Shown piece by piece: positions 1-11,560 of a stretch of 64,000 nt of DNA. This DNA is from Perkinsus marinus ATCC 50983 (taxonomy: Eukaryota; Perkinsozoa; Perkinsida; Perkinsidae). Location: the NCBI RefSeq assembly GCF_000006405.1, contig NW_003207677.1, positions 448,504 through 512,503 on the forward strand, in the 5' to 3' direction. The translations under genes were made by a program, and so were the position numbers. Every line of letters starts with the position of its first letter. Position 1 is the first letter of the stretch. The notes under the pieces are model-generated. The model did no database searches. It was not told the origin of the DNA and saw only the letters and a program-made list of their open reading frames with translations.

Positions 1-125
1 ACCTCCGTGGGTTCCATACCACGGGTTTTCAAAACTTGTTCATGCAACTTACTTGCAAATTACTTCTCTAATTCACCAATCTCGGCGTGGGTAGTGCTCC
101 TCGTGTTCAACACATCTTCCTCACT

Positions 126-586
126 ATGTCCGAAGAGAGTGCTGATGCCATGTTCGTTGGCACCCTCGATCGCCTAACCGCCGAACACCCCCACACCGAT
201 GACCCAAGATTTGCTTTCCAGTCTAACCAATGGAACAATTGTGAGGTTAGTCGCCGCCTCTCGTGTCCGTCACCTCTTTATATTCCTCATCCCCCTCAGC
301 TCCGTTTCACACAGTTCTGCCGCTGCACTCGTGAGCTCGGTGAGGACGACCCTAGATGCAAGTAAGCCTCCAACGAGGTCCCAACGGCCAGCTATATAAT
401 TTCGTGCCCAGATATCAGTACTACCGTGCCCAGACGGTTTGCCACGAGTTCCTCCTTGAAGACTGGATGGAGCACAGGCATCGAGGTAGCTCTCACTGCT
501 GTGTGCTCCGTGTTCAGTCTGGTTCACCAGGTACATGTGACCTTGATATCATGCCCGATCGCCAGGTCATCCACATGAGGCAGTAG
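126..586 (+). CDS. COX6B: cytochrome c oxidase subunit 6b
   Basis: Small intermembrane-space subunit of mitochondrial complex IV that contacts the dimer interface and is imported by the disulfide relay. I read four exons (126-245, 300-361, 412-485, 531-586) giving 103 residues. The spliced frame has DPRF, then NNC and a CX9C pair, then DPRC and a CX10C pair, followed by LEDWMEHR and a glycine, which is the COX6B order (DPRFPNQ..NC, CX9C, CX10C, DWDEQRAEG). Both cysteine pairs appear only after splicing: the first pair spans intron 1 and the second spans intron 2. The ATG at 126 is preferred because it opens the frame just before the conserved start. The last exon is the least certain, since its acceptor was chosen by phase and by the HRGT join. 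No targeting sequence is expected or seen. Confidence 0.85.
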
Positions 587-646
587 TGGATGCTACTCCC
601 TTTATTATTGCATCATGATGTACACCCATTGCCGACGAGGCTTGGG

Positions 647-1294
647 ATGTTCGCTGAGAAACCTCGAGGTTTTTTGAACCTATCTGCTCCTCATTGGATC
701 TGTGTTCAAGTATTGGGTAAAACTGGTCAGTAACACAATCACATATGGGCAACCTCATGGCGAATACGCCCTGGTCTATATGCAGTATGTTCTCAGTAAG
801 CCCTGCGTGCAGTCGATCTACACCCAACTTGAACTCGTTCAGGGTTGGCGTTTGCCTAGTGATCCTCGTAATTGGCAGGAAAAGCACCGCGTGATGGTGG
901 CTGTTAGCCTTTTCGAGGAATATGATCGTGATGACGATAGTCTAGTTGATCTAATTCAACTCACTAGTCTTTTCAAGTAAAGCCCCTCGCAGTGATCGAG
1001 CGACGTCGCTGCTCAGTTCCTTCACTCTCGAGCTCGAACTCTTCTTCGCTCTACCGAAAGATGCTAGAATTTCCCATGAGAGTAATCACTCACATTGTGT
1101 TGAGTAGCTCTCTCCTGTCCAGGGGTAACCGGAATAAGTACCGGAATCATGATGCGGTACCAGAGATCTGGAGGGCCCTTGAAGCTCACATTCATTCGCT
1201 TCCTCCCCCTCTTCAACGTGAGTGCCCAGCTCGGACGGCGGCCGGTATAGAGAATTCTCAGGACTTCCTCGATCAGCTGATTGCGGAGCTGTGA
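647..1294 (+). CDS. unidentified spliced protein
   Basis: I do not recognise this family. Exons in a consistent phase run from an ATG at 647: a first exon to about 709, a second from about 784 to 978 (reading LSKPCVQSIYTQLELVQGW and then an acidic stretch EEYDRDDDSLVDL), a third from about 993 to 1080, and a fourth from about 1123 to the TGA at 1292. The acidic stretch resembles a single degenerate calcium loop, but no second EF-hand is visible. It lies about 60 bp after COX6B on the same strand. The frame may be incomplete at the 5' end, and exons further down (1325-1759) could belong to it, although the phases I tried did not join cleanly. Confidence 0.45.
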
Positions 1295-1324
1295 TGACCA
1301 TGTGCATGCTTGTCAATATCATAG

Positions 1325-1759
1325 GTTTCTTCCGAGCTACTAGCGTTAGTGTTGTATGATGACGTCAAGTTGAGTATTGATTCCTCTACTGAGCTGCTTG
1401 ACCTTCGGTTCTGTACCGTCACCATATGCCACTAAGGGAATGTTTAGACACAAACCCCATCGGAAGCCCCCACACGGTGTGCCGTGCTTGATTATGGCAT
1501 GTGTTCGGTCCGTGGAGGATTGTCCAGAGTGACGGTATTGGCCTCGCAGTATAGGCGGGACGGAGTCGGTACTGCTTACCAACGGCACGGCGGTGGCTAA
1601 CACTCAGCGAGGAATGCATCAGGAGGTATGATTATCCTTCTATACGACTCAAAATGATGAATTCAACTTCAGGCTTATGATGATATGATCCTGGAGCCCG
1701 ATCAGTGTAATGTGGTTACTCTCGTGAACCTTGCCGGCAACGCACCTTGGGAAGCTTAA
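1325..1759 (+). CDS. unassigned exons, possible 3' part of the preceding gene
   Basis: Three open blocks on the plus strand join in phase. The first reads ELLALVLYDDVKLSID and ends at a donor near 1415. The second starts after a TATAG acceptor near 1554 and reads TESVLLTNGTAVANTQ. The third follows a 47-nt intron and reads AYDDMILEPDQCNVVTLVN, ending in TAA at 1757-1759. Amino-acid composition is protein-like and the introns are the usual size for this window. I recognise no domain. It may be a separate small gene or the 3' end of the gene that appears to stop at 1294. Confidence 0.35.
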
Positions 1760-2151
1760 AGAGGCGCTGAAGTAGCATTTGCCACGATGTGCTCACTGAG
1801 TACTGCTCAGATATAAAGTCTCCAGCAGTTAACGCATGTGGGGTGCGCCCAGACGTAAGTAGAATAGTCCTTCATCGTGCGGTGGATACTGGCCTACAGG
1901 ACTTGTCCAACAGTTTTTCGAGCTTTCAAGCCTCTAGATGGACACATGTCATCATGTATTACTATTGATGCTGTTACTCTGAGTTTATCTGTACTCTGCA
2001 AACGAGCTCGGACTTGTCAATAACGGGTACCCCATCTACCTGGAATAAGTACACGAAGAACCCGAAAAAGGTATACATTGCTCAGGAAGGACACGCAAGC
2101 CATGTGTTGCAGTCGTCTCACTAGGTGGCAATTTTCAGAGCTTTTCTAGCG
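1760..2151. other. gene-free stretch
   Basis: No convincing exon on either strand between the TAA at 1757 and the ATG at 2152. It presumably holds the promoter of the EF-hand gene; I see no repeat. Confidence 0.4.
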
Positions 2152-4044
2152 ATGTTTATGCCCCCTGGCGGTTACGGTTTCCAATTTAATCATTACCAGC
2201 AACAGCAGCCCGTCCGAACTATATCCTCTTCTGGAGGGGAACGTCTGTGAGTGGTAAGTAGCACTCGCTTCAAATTGTCTTATGGTAGGTACTCTGCCCC
2301 TACGAGTATATCGGGGAACCATACAGTGAGAACTACCGCTAACTTCACTTCGATGCCCCCTCCACCATTCACACCTTCACTGGCCTCTCACGCGAGGGTT
2401 GGTGGAATTACGTCAGGAGTGAACCCCAACAGGAGCGGTATTACGGACGTATACTTGTCGGGCTGTGCTACTCCTATTGCGCCATCGATGGGCATGGCTG
2501 AGATGTCGGATGTGAGGACGTATCAAAGGGCCGTTAGCACACCCACGAATGGAGCTACGTACAGTCCTGTGAGGGGCATGTACAGTAGCACTGAACAGAC
2601 AGCAGCAGTTAACCCGCTGAAGGTCGAGACACAAGTCGAGAAGGCTACTGTACAGTCGAGGAAGGTTGAGCACGAGCCGAGTGGTGAGGCTGAGGCATGG
2701 ACGACATTGTAGTGTTATGGAATGCCGCGATTCAGGCCAACCGAGACGTCAACAAATTGAGGCGGAAAAACCTGTTAGGGCTGTCAAAGTCGGGAAGGCT
2801 TCAACAACTGGGCCTCAACGATCGAGCCAAGGGCGGAGGCCCTCCGAGAGTCGGAGAGCTCCAGTGAAGACACCTACGATGGACAAGGTGGATGAGCCGC
2901 TCAATAGCCATCTTGATGCTGGGGGTAGGTGGCAAAAGCTTCGCAACCTCTACGACGAGCAACTTCGAAGCGGTCGCCACCGCTTATCGAGCTGTCCCCA
3001 CCGAAGAAACAACCAGGGATGAAGATGTCTGTATTGGATGGCCAAACTGGAGTGAGAGGCCATGGACTTGGTCAGGTGTTCACATGTCATATCGACTTAG
3101 GTAGAGGCGGCTAGGAAGGAAGCTGGTCGGATGTCCACGGGTGATGCTCAGCTGGATGAGTGGAGAGTTATGTCTAAGAGTGTACAGCTGCACGAGGTGT
3201 CCGTCGCGAAGGCAGTGAGGTAGGTCAGTCGAAGAAAGAGAGCCCAAGTGCTTGGATCAGGCATTTTACTGAACAGTGTAGGGGCGGCGACATGATAGGA
3301 AGTACAGGAAATGCAGCTGAGTGATGAGAGTGTGGGTGACCATGGGCTCTTCTTGCCTATTTAGATTCACTTTGTTAACATTCACCACAGCATACAGAAG
3401 CCTTATAGAATCCTGCGGGATGAGTCCCGACGAGGATAGTGATGAACAAATTGCTCGTAATACCGAATTGTTAGATCTTCCTAAGCCTCCGGGCTCCCTC
3501 TATCTATGGTTGCTCCACCTCGGCCGCCAGTGGTAAGGCAGGTTTGTTCGATGTGTTGGACTGCGACAAGGATGGACGAGTCGACCTGATGGAGCTTGTT
3601 TGTGGAGTATGCCTAATATGCAGTGGAACTGAGAAGGAGAAGCTCCACAGTGTATTCGAAGTCTTCGATACCAATGGGGATGGTCGAATCAGCCTGGACG
3701 AGATCACGGCCTTCCTTCGCAATGTATACAGGATCGTGAGAAGCATATGAACCCGCATCACGCCTGCATGCTCACACGCTGTAGGTGCTGACCCCAGGTG
3801 TGGTGAAGAGAATGAAGCAAGTTGGGATAACGCTGAGTACCGCTGAGGATTTGGCGGCAGTCACCGCGAAGGAGTGCCTCGCAAGTGCGGACCCCACCGG
3901 GTCGGGGACGATCAGGTGTGCTACTTACAGCCCTCAGAGCGCTACACTGATGTGTTCAGTTGCGAGGAGTTCTATGCATGGTTTTGTACCCCTCATAAGC
4001 AGGCGTTATCAGTAGCAGGATCAATGCACGGTCTATTCAATTGA
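2152..4044 (+). CDS. EF-hand calcium-binding protein with low-complexity amino half
   Basis: A spliced gene whose amino half is Ser/Thr/Pro-rich and then basic (first exon FMPPGGYGFQFNHYQQQQP; later exons rich in K, R, S), followed by an EF-hand carboxy half. Two canonical calcium loops are visible: DCDKDGRVDLME near 3556 and DTNGDGRISLDE near 3670, with all coordinating positions kept. A third, weaker loop (ADPTGSGTI) lies near 3890. The last exon reads CEEFYAWFCTPHKQ and ends at TGA 4042-4044. The middle (2930-3500) contains a coiled, charged exon (VEAARKEAGRM) and several short introns I could not all place. Calcium binding is well supported; the target is unknown. It ends convergently with RPN1. 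Confidence 0.7.
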
Positions 4045-4543
4045 TCAACATTTCAAAGCATGATAATTATCATCCGAACCAGCTACGTTGAGTAGAATAG
4101 TGTGTTATGATTATGTTAAAGAATTCTTCACTTCCATAACGATCTGCTCAATTACTGCGCTCATAAACTCATATACATTATAGAAAATCATGAACGGAGC
4201 GGAATCAATAGTCCTATAGACCTATATAATCTATAGATTTTCGGTGCGCATGAATCATACCGGCTGCATTCTGTTCTTGGACCTAGAATGTTTACCATAC
4301 TTGTTTCGCTAGACGATAATTGTTCTAGTCGTTACCAAACTGCAAAACCAGACAATACCCATAAATGAACGAGTAAGGATAGAGTGGATCTCCCTCTCTA
4401 TAATATCCCTCCCAACCGGTACGCCATCACAACTTCACCATAGCCTGGGTGTGCGCAAGGCTTCGTTGTCACTAGGTAATCAACACGACCCCTCAGGTAT
4501 ATGAAACCAGTATTTTCAACAGCACACATTATTCCTGTTCGAA
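4045..4543. other. convergent intergenic region
   Basis: About 500 bp of A/T-richer DNA between two convergent stop codons. No exon, tandem repeat or obvious hairpin was recognised; it should hold the 3' UTRs and poly(A) signals of both genes. Confidence 0.5.
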
Positions 4544-7500
4544 TCACTTTCGTGGTGCCTCCAATTCCTCTGCTTTGAAGTCTTTATTCTTCTTGATGAT
4601 AACAAATCCCTCGATAACCTTGGTGACTGGTATATACTCCTCAGTCGCTAGCTCGGCACGGTCAGTGCATGATAACAATACCTAACACCGGTCGACTGTT
4701 CGCCATCATCATCACTATACCCGCTCTTACCGGGGTAGTATGGGTTTGGAAACCAGTGATGGCCTTCGCCTGTTTACCAGCAATACCAGTGGTATCGACA
4801 GCTTGGCCGACTCGAACCTAGAATGATGACGGGATTAGCAAGGCCATCTAGGTTCCTATAGACACCCACCGGCACACTGATAGGCTCGGGCTCGCTGCCG
4901 TCTTCCTTATCCAGTAGGGTGACCACCATACGCGGGTATCTGATAGAAGGCAATCAGCTCATCAGTATTGAAGGGATATGCCTCACATGCAGGGTACGAG
5001 GTAGTAGAGCATGAAGTGATACTGTGAACCGAAGAGGGTCTTGTCGATGTTGAGAGCACCAGCGAAGAGGACTACCAGCATAGAGGCAAGGGAGGTGGGG
5101 TTGATCAGATAGCGATCACTGTGAAGTGGGCTCAGGGACACCAAACCCTTTCCGCAATATCTACGAGCTCAATCAAATAACGTTGTCGCTGACACCAATA
5201 CACCTACAGCATCCCCTGAGCAATTCTCGTAGCGTAGAGGGCGTTGGGACTGTTGGCATAATAGGCAGCAAGTTGACGAAGCAGACCAGCCAAACGAGAG
5301 TTGTTCGTACCGGCGCCAACAATACCTGTGGAACTACTGTGTTGAGGTTGCTAGCCTAGGAGATGCTCACCCATGCTTAGTATAGCACATTCTGCTACCT
5401 CATTGTCAGCGTCATGGGACAGTCTCGAGAGGGTGTCTATGATAGTGTACCTATTTCGAGATAGAGAAGAGCCATCAGCTAGTCATTGACTCACTTGGGA
5501 TTACTCGCGAACAACATAGCCAACGTGAGGGGCACTCCTCGCTTGATGGTAGGAGGGCAGTACCTATAGCACAGCAATAACGGGAATAAATGCAACAAGT
5601 CATCTTACTGTAGTATATTGTCCATCGCTCGTACGGTCATCTCAGTGCCGATCTCCTCCCCCAATGCAATGAGGCCAATACCGAGCACGCCAGCTACTTG
5701 GTAGTACCGGGCCGCACGCTCAGCTGCAGCCTTAGCGTCATCTGACCCATACCGTAACATCGTCACTTCATCCATTGGCCTACCTCCAACGTCATCATCA
5801 ACCTCATCTGGCGAGTTGTCCTCAGTCCCCACCGCTTGACCATCAGCATTATCCCCTCCTCCCTGCTTATTTGTGTCAGGGGTCTCCGCCAACAAATGCA
5901 GGAGCTCCTACAATAGCATATACTTTTCGTTGTGGTGCCCACAATTGCGGCCTACCTGGACCCTCAGCACATCGCCACTGCCAGCATACCCGCAAGACTT
6001 CACCACAACAGTGCAGAGCTTCCCTGATGGACACGTTATGTACCCCTTCAATAGTCGACTGAGACCTACGGAGTTTCTCATCTTTAACGCTCTGCTCCAC
6101 CTCCTCTAACAAATCCTCCACTGGGCTGCGGTCAGGCATAGCCTTATCGCCTCCTTCCGCTGAAAAGACCATCCCAAAGGTCAGCCCAGACCAGACTCAC
6201 CTGGAAGGACAGACCCGCACTGTAGATAGAGGATGCCCAAGGCCACTGCAAAGAAGCATACGAAGACCTCCGACTCAGCCGAGAAGGTTGGCAACTAAAT
6301 CCAACAAGTTCCTCCAAAGTGCGCCGTCAATGACAGTCCGACCTCCTGCCTCTCCTGAATAGTCGCCATGATGATATCTTTAATATCGGTGTTGCCCGTG
6401 CCAACGAAGACCAATGCCAAGGAGACAGAAGCCAAAGCGGAGAGGGCCAGCGAGCCAGCCTCAGTGTCGACCACGATGGGGGTGAGGTTCTCGGCAAGGT
6501 CCTCTCGGCGGGACCCAGAATAGGCAAAGCCGAGGCCCATCACCGCCGCCTAAGAAGACCCTCATGGACAAGCAGCGATCGAGGGCACTACCATTTTGAC
6601 AAGGGGCTCGTTACTATCCAACTGCTCGGCCAGAAGGGCCCAGGCGGGGTCAACGTCGGAAGTAACACCAGTCGAGGCCAAGCCGAAGCCCAGCATGGCG
6701 CCGGCCTTCACGTTGATGTTTTCCGACCATTGATACCTATAACGAACGCTCAACCCGCACAGGTTCGAATCCCAGCAGGTCCCACTTATCGATCTGTGCG
6801 AGACCCTCATCCACATCCCACAACATGATAGAGCCTAATGATGCCGCCGCTGCCAGCATGCCTAACAATAAGGCGGAGCGAAGCAACTCTTCATTCACCA
6901 TTTCCACTCTCCTCATCAATACCTCTATCCTTATTTTTATAAAGCCATTGACTGCCTTCCACAGTCATCAGCTTGTCCGTACCAAAGCCCACATTCACCA
7001 AGGCATTGACGTAGGTCGATGCCAGGTTCTGCTTAGCCGAGTCTATCACCTATTCAAACAATAAGGACCCGTCACATTCTAGTGGGCCTTACAGAAGTGG
7101 CAGGGTTCCTCCCACGCTCCTCGAGGTGAGTCTTGTACACGTCCTCTGGGGCCTTGGCTGAGAGGAGGGCCGACAATAATACAACGAAAATCAACATTAC
7201 AGCTGCCCTGCTATGATGAGCCCAGATTATCCTGTGATGCTATTCTAGAAAACCGACTTCTTGCAATGTGGGACAATATGCACGCTCAACTACGTGAAAA
7301 AATCCCGAGGGAATTTCGGGAAAATCTGCTTTCATAATGTAACAGAGTAAACTTCTGAGCTCAGCTGATGGAAGCCAACGTATACTTCAACACTTTCCAC
7401 ATCACATTTAAATTGCCCCCCAGGCATTCCTGACGTACTGGATTCTACGAGCTAGGAGTATTAGCTAAGACAGGACCACCAGAGGCTCGTACTACCTTCA

Positions 7501-9226
7501 ACTACATCCAGGTCCTTGGCCAGGTTATGGTAAGTAGTAGAGAGGCTTTCGTTAGACAAGATGGATATCTGAACACTGTGAGATGACCTAACCCTCCCTA
7601 CCATTTGCCCAGACTTACCAAATCAGCGTCCTCGTCCTCGTCTAGACCCAACTCCTCAGCAGCCTGCAGCGCACCCCCACTGGCTCTACCCGAGGACCGA
7701 GCATATATATAACACATTTGTCGGGCTATAGACCTGAGTACGACAAGTAGATACATACCCTACGGGGCAGGGGCTGACTACCTGTCCTCCTTCACATCAA
7801 TGGCAGCCTTCATAGTCTCACGAACTCTACCAAAATTGTTCATTCTCATGGCAATTCTGAAGAGGACATTCAGCTCAGCATTCACCTTCACGCTGCTGCT
7901 CACATCAGAGCACTGGGGAGGTCCTTCATTTGTGTGAAAATCTGATATGTCACATTGAGAAGCACCCTCCTCTCCTCCGTGTTGGCAGCGAAATGGGCCA
8001 ATCCGACCAAGTACTGGCAGACCCTCGGAGCCGTGACACTATCCACCAACTGATGCAAGGGCGCTGCTGAACATCCTCACCCAGTAGACACCTCTACCTT
8101 AGCGAGCTTGTCGATGCCATCAGTCTCAGCCAGGAGGTCCACCGCCTCAGTCTCCGCACTATGGCTCATGTTATACGGGACCTTAGCAACGAGGTCGATA
8201 CGCATACTGCACCACTGTGGTATGGTATTACTATTTGATCCACCAGCCTTATGAGCTCAGTAACGTCCATGCCTTCAGTCATGCGACTCTGGTACTCAGT
8301 CGCTATCTCCCCTGAGATGGTCCTGACATGAACAGTCCTCAGATGGTAGCGCCCTGCAAAGTCTAAGGCGGTTCCAAATCGAAATGAGGATCAGCAGCTC
8401 CCTCCCAACTAAGTATACTACTACTTCATAAACTCCATGCCCCACTTAGTGATGTCCTCATTGGTACCAGCCAATCGATATCGTAGACTAGCTCCCTTCT
8501 TCACGTGCCCTATAGCAGAAGACTGCTCCCCCTTGGCACTGCTCTCCGCCTCCTTAGGTGCTTCCTCAGAGGAGGCCACCGAAGCAGTGACGCCTTCATC
8601 ATCGCCAGCCTTCGCCTGTTTCTCTTGAGACCTCTCCAGTGGTATGGTCGTAGAGAGAACCTGCGCTAACCATCGCGTGACCCCGGTTCAATCCCGACCT
8701 ACTGCAAGGACATCTGCCAGTTCCTTCCTAACCCCACTATCAGGCATCGTCTCATAAGCTGCAGCCAAGGCAGTGAAATGTGCCCTCAGGAACTTCAAAG
8801 GCTTGGGTACAGAAGTCATACTACAGTAACGCGAGAGCCACCATACACCCCTCCCCTCGTCACAATACTGCCCACCTGCTCGCCGCTGACCGCATCTCCT
8901 GCCCAATAGCTTGGATAGCCGATTCAATATCACCCGCTGGCCTGAAACCAACAAGTACACTACGTGGACCCCCCAACACCTACCCTGAAGTAATGGTCTC
9001 AACCTGCTTCTCAAGAAGGCTCTTAAGTTGCTGGTCTTCCTCAGACTGGACAAAGGTACAACATGCGGTTCAACACCGTCATCACTACTATTACCAATTC
9101 CTTTTCAGCCGCTATCTTTCGTCTCTTCTCCTCCATCACACGCCTTCTTTCCTTAGCCGCCCTCTCCGCCTCATCCGCAGCATGGAGTACCTTCTTATTA
9201 TCACTACTACCACCACCGTTAGCCAT
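4544..9226 (-). CDS. RPN1: 26S proteasome regulatory subunit RPN1 (PSMD2)
   Basis: Large non-ATPase scaffold of the proteasome base; it docks ubiquitin-like receptors, ubiquitin and the deubiquitinase Ubp6. The spliced frame starts at ATG 9226 with a charged helix ([14 protein letters not shown]) and then gives [12 protein letters not shown], the classic RPN1 block. It passes through [12 protein letters not shown], the proteasome/cyclosome repeats ([48 protein letters not shown]) and ends with [14 protein letters not shown] and a lysine-rich tail at TGA 4544. More than a dozen short introns interrupt it; two carry tRNA-like motifs (6737-6785, 8661-8702) and another near 7.2-7.5 kb carries a copy of the dispersed repeat. 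Identity rests on blocks along the whole length; individual exon edges in the middle were not all resolved. Confidence 0.92.
6737..6785 (-). other. RPN1 intron with tRNA-like motif
   Basis: A 49-nt GT-AG intron precisely between QIDK and YQWSEN codons of RPN1. On the plus strand it reads GGTTCGAATCC, an exact tRNA B-box, 12 nt before the complement of the donor GT. The motif is therefore antisense to the gene. Confidence 0.7.
7262..7445 (+). repeat. dispersed ~200-bp repeat, copy 1 (in RPN1 intron)
   Basis: Begins TGTGGGACAATATGCACGC, runs through an AT-rich middle and a CAGCTGATGGAAGCCAACG block, and ends near TACTTCAACACT. It is shared in order with the copies at 32.7, 35.9, 36.9, 50.8, 51.4 and 59.6 kb, and sits between RPN1 exons. 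Confidence 0.6.
8661..8702 (-). other. RPN1 intron with tRNA-like motif
   Basis: A 42-nt intron between DVLAV and LSTTIPLE codons. The plus strand reads CCGGTTCAATCCCG (B-box-like, antisense to the gene) close to the donor; the minus strand also has GATGGTTAGCGCAG, which looks like a tRNA D-arm/A-box, right at the acceptor. Confidence 0.65.
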
Positions 9227-9861
9227 CAACTAGGAAGAATAAGTTCAAAAACACAACTGAGCAACCAATACTCCCCCCTCTCAGAAACGCCACACAAGCA
9301 GTCGGAGGTCGGCATGTGATCAAGGGCTAGACCGTGTGCTGTAAGACTATACATTCTACCGTCTCCTAGCGACAGCCACCTCCCTATAGATACCATCTCT
9401 GGTGAAACTGTATAAGATCACACCTTGCTAACCTACCGACGTACCTCAACACCATATGGACAGAGTCAAGCACGAGCCCGATGGACTACCCTCCAGAAAA
9501 AGGCCCAACACAGGATGGCCCAGTACTACCAGCATAGCCTTTTCAAAATGTCACATGTACCGTGAACCCATCGCTAGGCCCCTCATATAGATACTTGGTC
9601 CTCTGAAGATCTCCAGCGTCCATAGCGGCCGACATAATCTCTGCCTGAACATGTTCTTCACTTTGCAGCCATCAACGACTATCATATTTCCACCATGCTA
9701 TTGTTGATGGACCGTCGTTGATTCAAAAGCTACGACTTTGCATCGAGGGGCTGCCCAGCAAAGGTGAATCGCTAGTGTTGTCCACTACAACGCAAGAAGA
9801 CTCCCAACACTAAAGCGCTCATTCGAAGTGTGAAGGTAGCAATAGTACAATCCCAATGAAA
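9227..9861. other. region between RPN1 and the ELMO gene
   Basis: About 630 bp with no recognised gene. The best coding hint is a two-exon minus-strand frame at 9476-9635, listed separately. Confidence 0.35.
9476..9635 (-). CDS. possible 44-residue membrane micropeptide
   Basis: ATG at 9635 opens MSAAMDAGDLQRTKYL; a 36-nt intron then joins in phase to a hydrophobic run (YWAILCWAFFWRVV) and stops at TGA 9476. The donor, acceptor and phase fit. The overlapping plus strand also has a short ATG frame (MDRVKHEPDGLP), so coding status is uncertain. It could also be a 3' exon of the ELMO gene upstream, though phases did not match. Confidence 0.25.
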
Positions 9862-11120
9862 CTAAACAGGAGGAGTAATGGTGTGAGGCGGCGGGAAGGA
9901 TATACATATATTCACCAACACTCGGTGCCACGAAGGTAGGTCCTCAACAGGCCTCGATTTCACAAGCGCACTGGCCGCACGATTCTGAACAATAGGCGTT
10001 ATGACTTCCCCTTCTACAGCCGTTGTATTACCAATCCGAAAGCCAAACTCTCTTGGAAGTCCATAAGGGTAGCGCCCTCATCCGCTACCATCCGAGTCCA
10101 ATGGGAGTGTACAGCCATACAAGTCGCAGTGAACAGATCCTCAAAGGCCCCGTTAGTGAGGGCTAAGGCTGAGGCGAAGACCTTCCTCTCGTAACCAGAG
10201 GCAACAATAGCGTCCTTAGTTACTGGGGAAAAACCTGCAACGACTACTCATGTTGGAAGGCCCTCACCCCTACTACCATCAACAATACCCAGGTAGTGGA
10301 GTAACATAAAATGGACGTTAATGGCAGTAGCTGCGAATGGATAGTGAAATTGATTAAAATCCATAAGGCAGTAACCATCACTGACAGCCACCATCTCCCG
10401 AAACTCCTATAACAAAAATCGTCACAAATGCTACAACTTTCCCCCCAGCCTACCGAAGTGTATGCTCTCGCTGCTTGAACCATACACAGTAGTGCATGAG
10501 GGCCTGTCCTGAGGTCAGTACTAGGGCACGCACTTTGGAACCCCACAGCCTTCCACCGTTCATCTCGTGGTAATTCGGGCGGAGCGGAGCCAACATCAGC
10601 AGTGACTAGAGTCCACCAGTCAATAAGGTGGCTATTCATGCTCTCCTCACTAATACTATTCTCAACAGAGGCTACCCTGGTGAGGTCACCGAGCAGACCC
10701 TCTTCCACTGGGGTCAGAGGTGGACAGGCCCTAATATGGGTCTTCCACCACCTTTGCAACTTATATAAAACCCTATTGAACCACTCCTTTATGCGACGGC
10801 AACGGGACGATGAATTTCGTGGCGCGTGAAAACAACTGAAGCAGCACCTCTCTTTGAAGGACCGGCCGGGACCGCCACAGCTGGCAGTAGTGTGAGATGA
10901 TGACGGTTGGTGAGCCGCTGGGCCCTCCATAGCCTCGTAGTGGGCCTGTATAGGAAGCACCGTTGTGCCCCCAGAAGGGGAGACTACTGCCAAGGACGAC
11001 ATAATGAAACAAGAAACCAATAGGAACTGCTGTCTTGGGACCACATATTAGGTGTTTTCTGGATAATATCACTCGCACCGCTCCGCCATCCCCGACCATC
11101 CCAGGAACGTCAATCGCCAT
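9862..11120 (-). CDS. ELMO/CED-12 domain protein
   Basis: ELMO-domain proteins act with small GTPases: ELMOD members are GAPs for Arl2/Arf proteins, and ELMO1-type proteins partner with DOCK factors. The core here reads RDERWKAVGFQSACPSTDLR, matching the RWK-[DE]-GFQ-..-P-TD-R signature, followed by HALLCMVQAARAY, YPFAATAINVHFMLL and FTACMAVHSHW, then ATLMDFQ, in the domain's usual order. The arginine of TDLR occupies the conserved (catalytic in ELMOD) arginine position. I take ATG 11120 with a 14-codon first exon and a short intron leading into QFLLVSCFIMSSLAV, a hydrophobic stretch that could be a signal or anchor. The end at about 9862 depends on two predicted short introns. Length (about 370 residues) suits a single-domain ELMOD-like protein rather than a full ELMO1. 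Confidence 0.75.
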
Positions 11121-11560
11121 GGAACCCTACAGCCCGTCGTGTACTACGACATTCGTTTGTATTGCACTCTTTCAAGCTGCATAGTTATTAGAACTTTACA
11201 AGAACTTTCACTACTCATAAGTGCCCATGAAGTTCCCATTGTATGTTATGTGCACTGGAAGTGTACTCCAAGATCTGGTTTGCGTTACCTACCTAGCTAC
11301 ATAGTTATCACTCATACCTTGGTATGATGATAACACGTCTACCCATTATGTCGTTTCGCGCGCCACAAAATTCACCAAACCATCACTAGAAACGAACAAC
11401 AAATGTGTAGGAGGAACGTTGAACTACTTTTTCGGTGTATGCCGTAACCAACGCCATAGTGCCAATAACGTATCGCATTAGCGGTAGGCGAAGGCACGCA
11501 TTCGCAGTAGAATCATAATGAGTATTATTATTATTAACAATGAACGTTGTTGAGGGGCCT
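11121..11560. other. intergenic region
   Basis: About 440 bp between the ABCF stop codon (11561) and the ELMO start; it includes AT-rich DNA and a short ATT run near 11523. No gene seen. Confidence 0.45.
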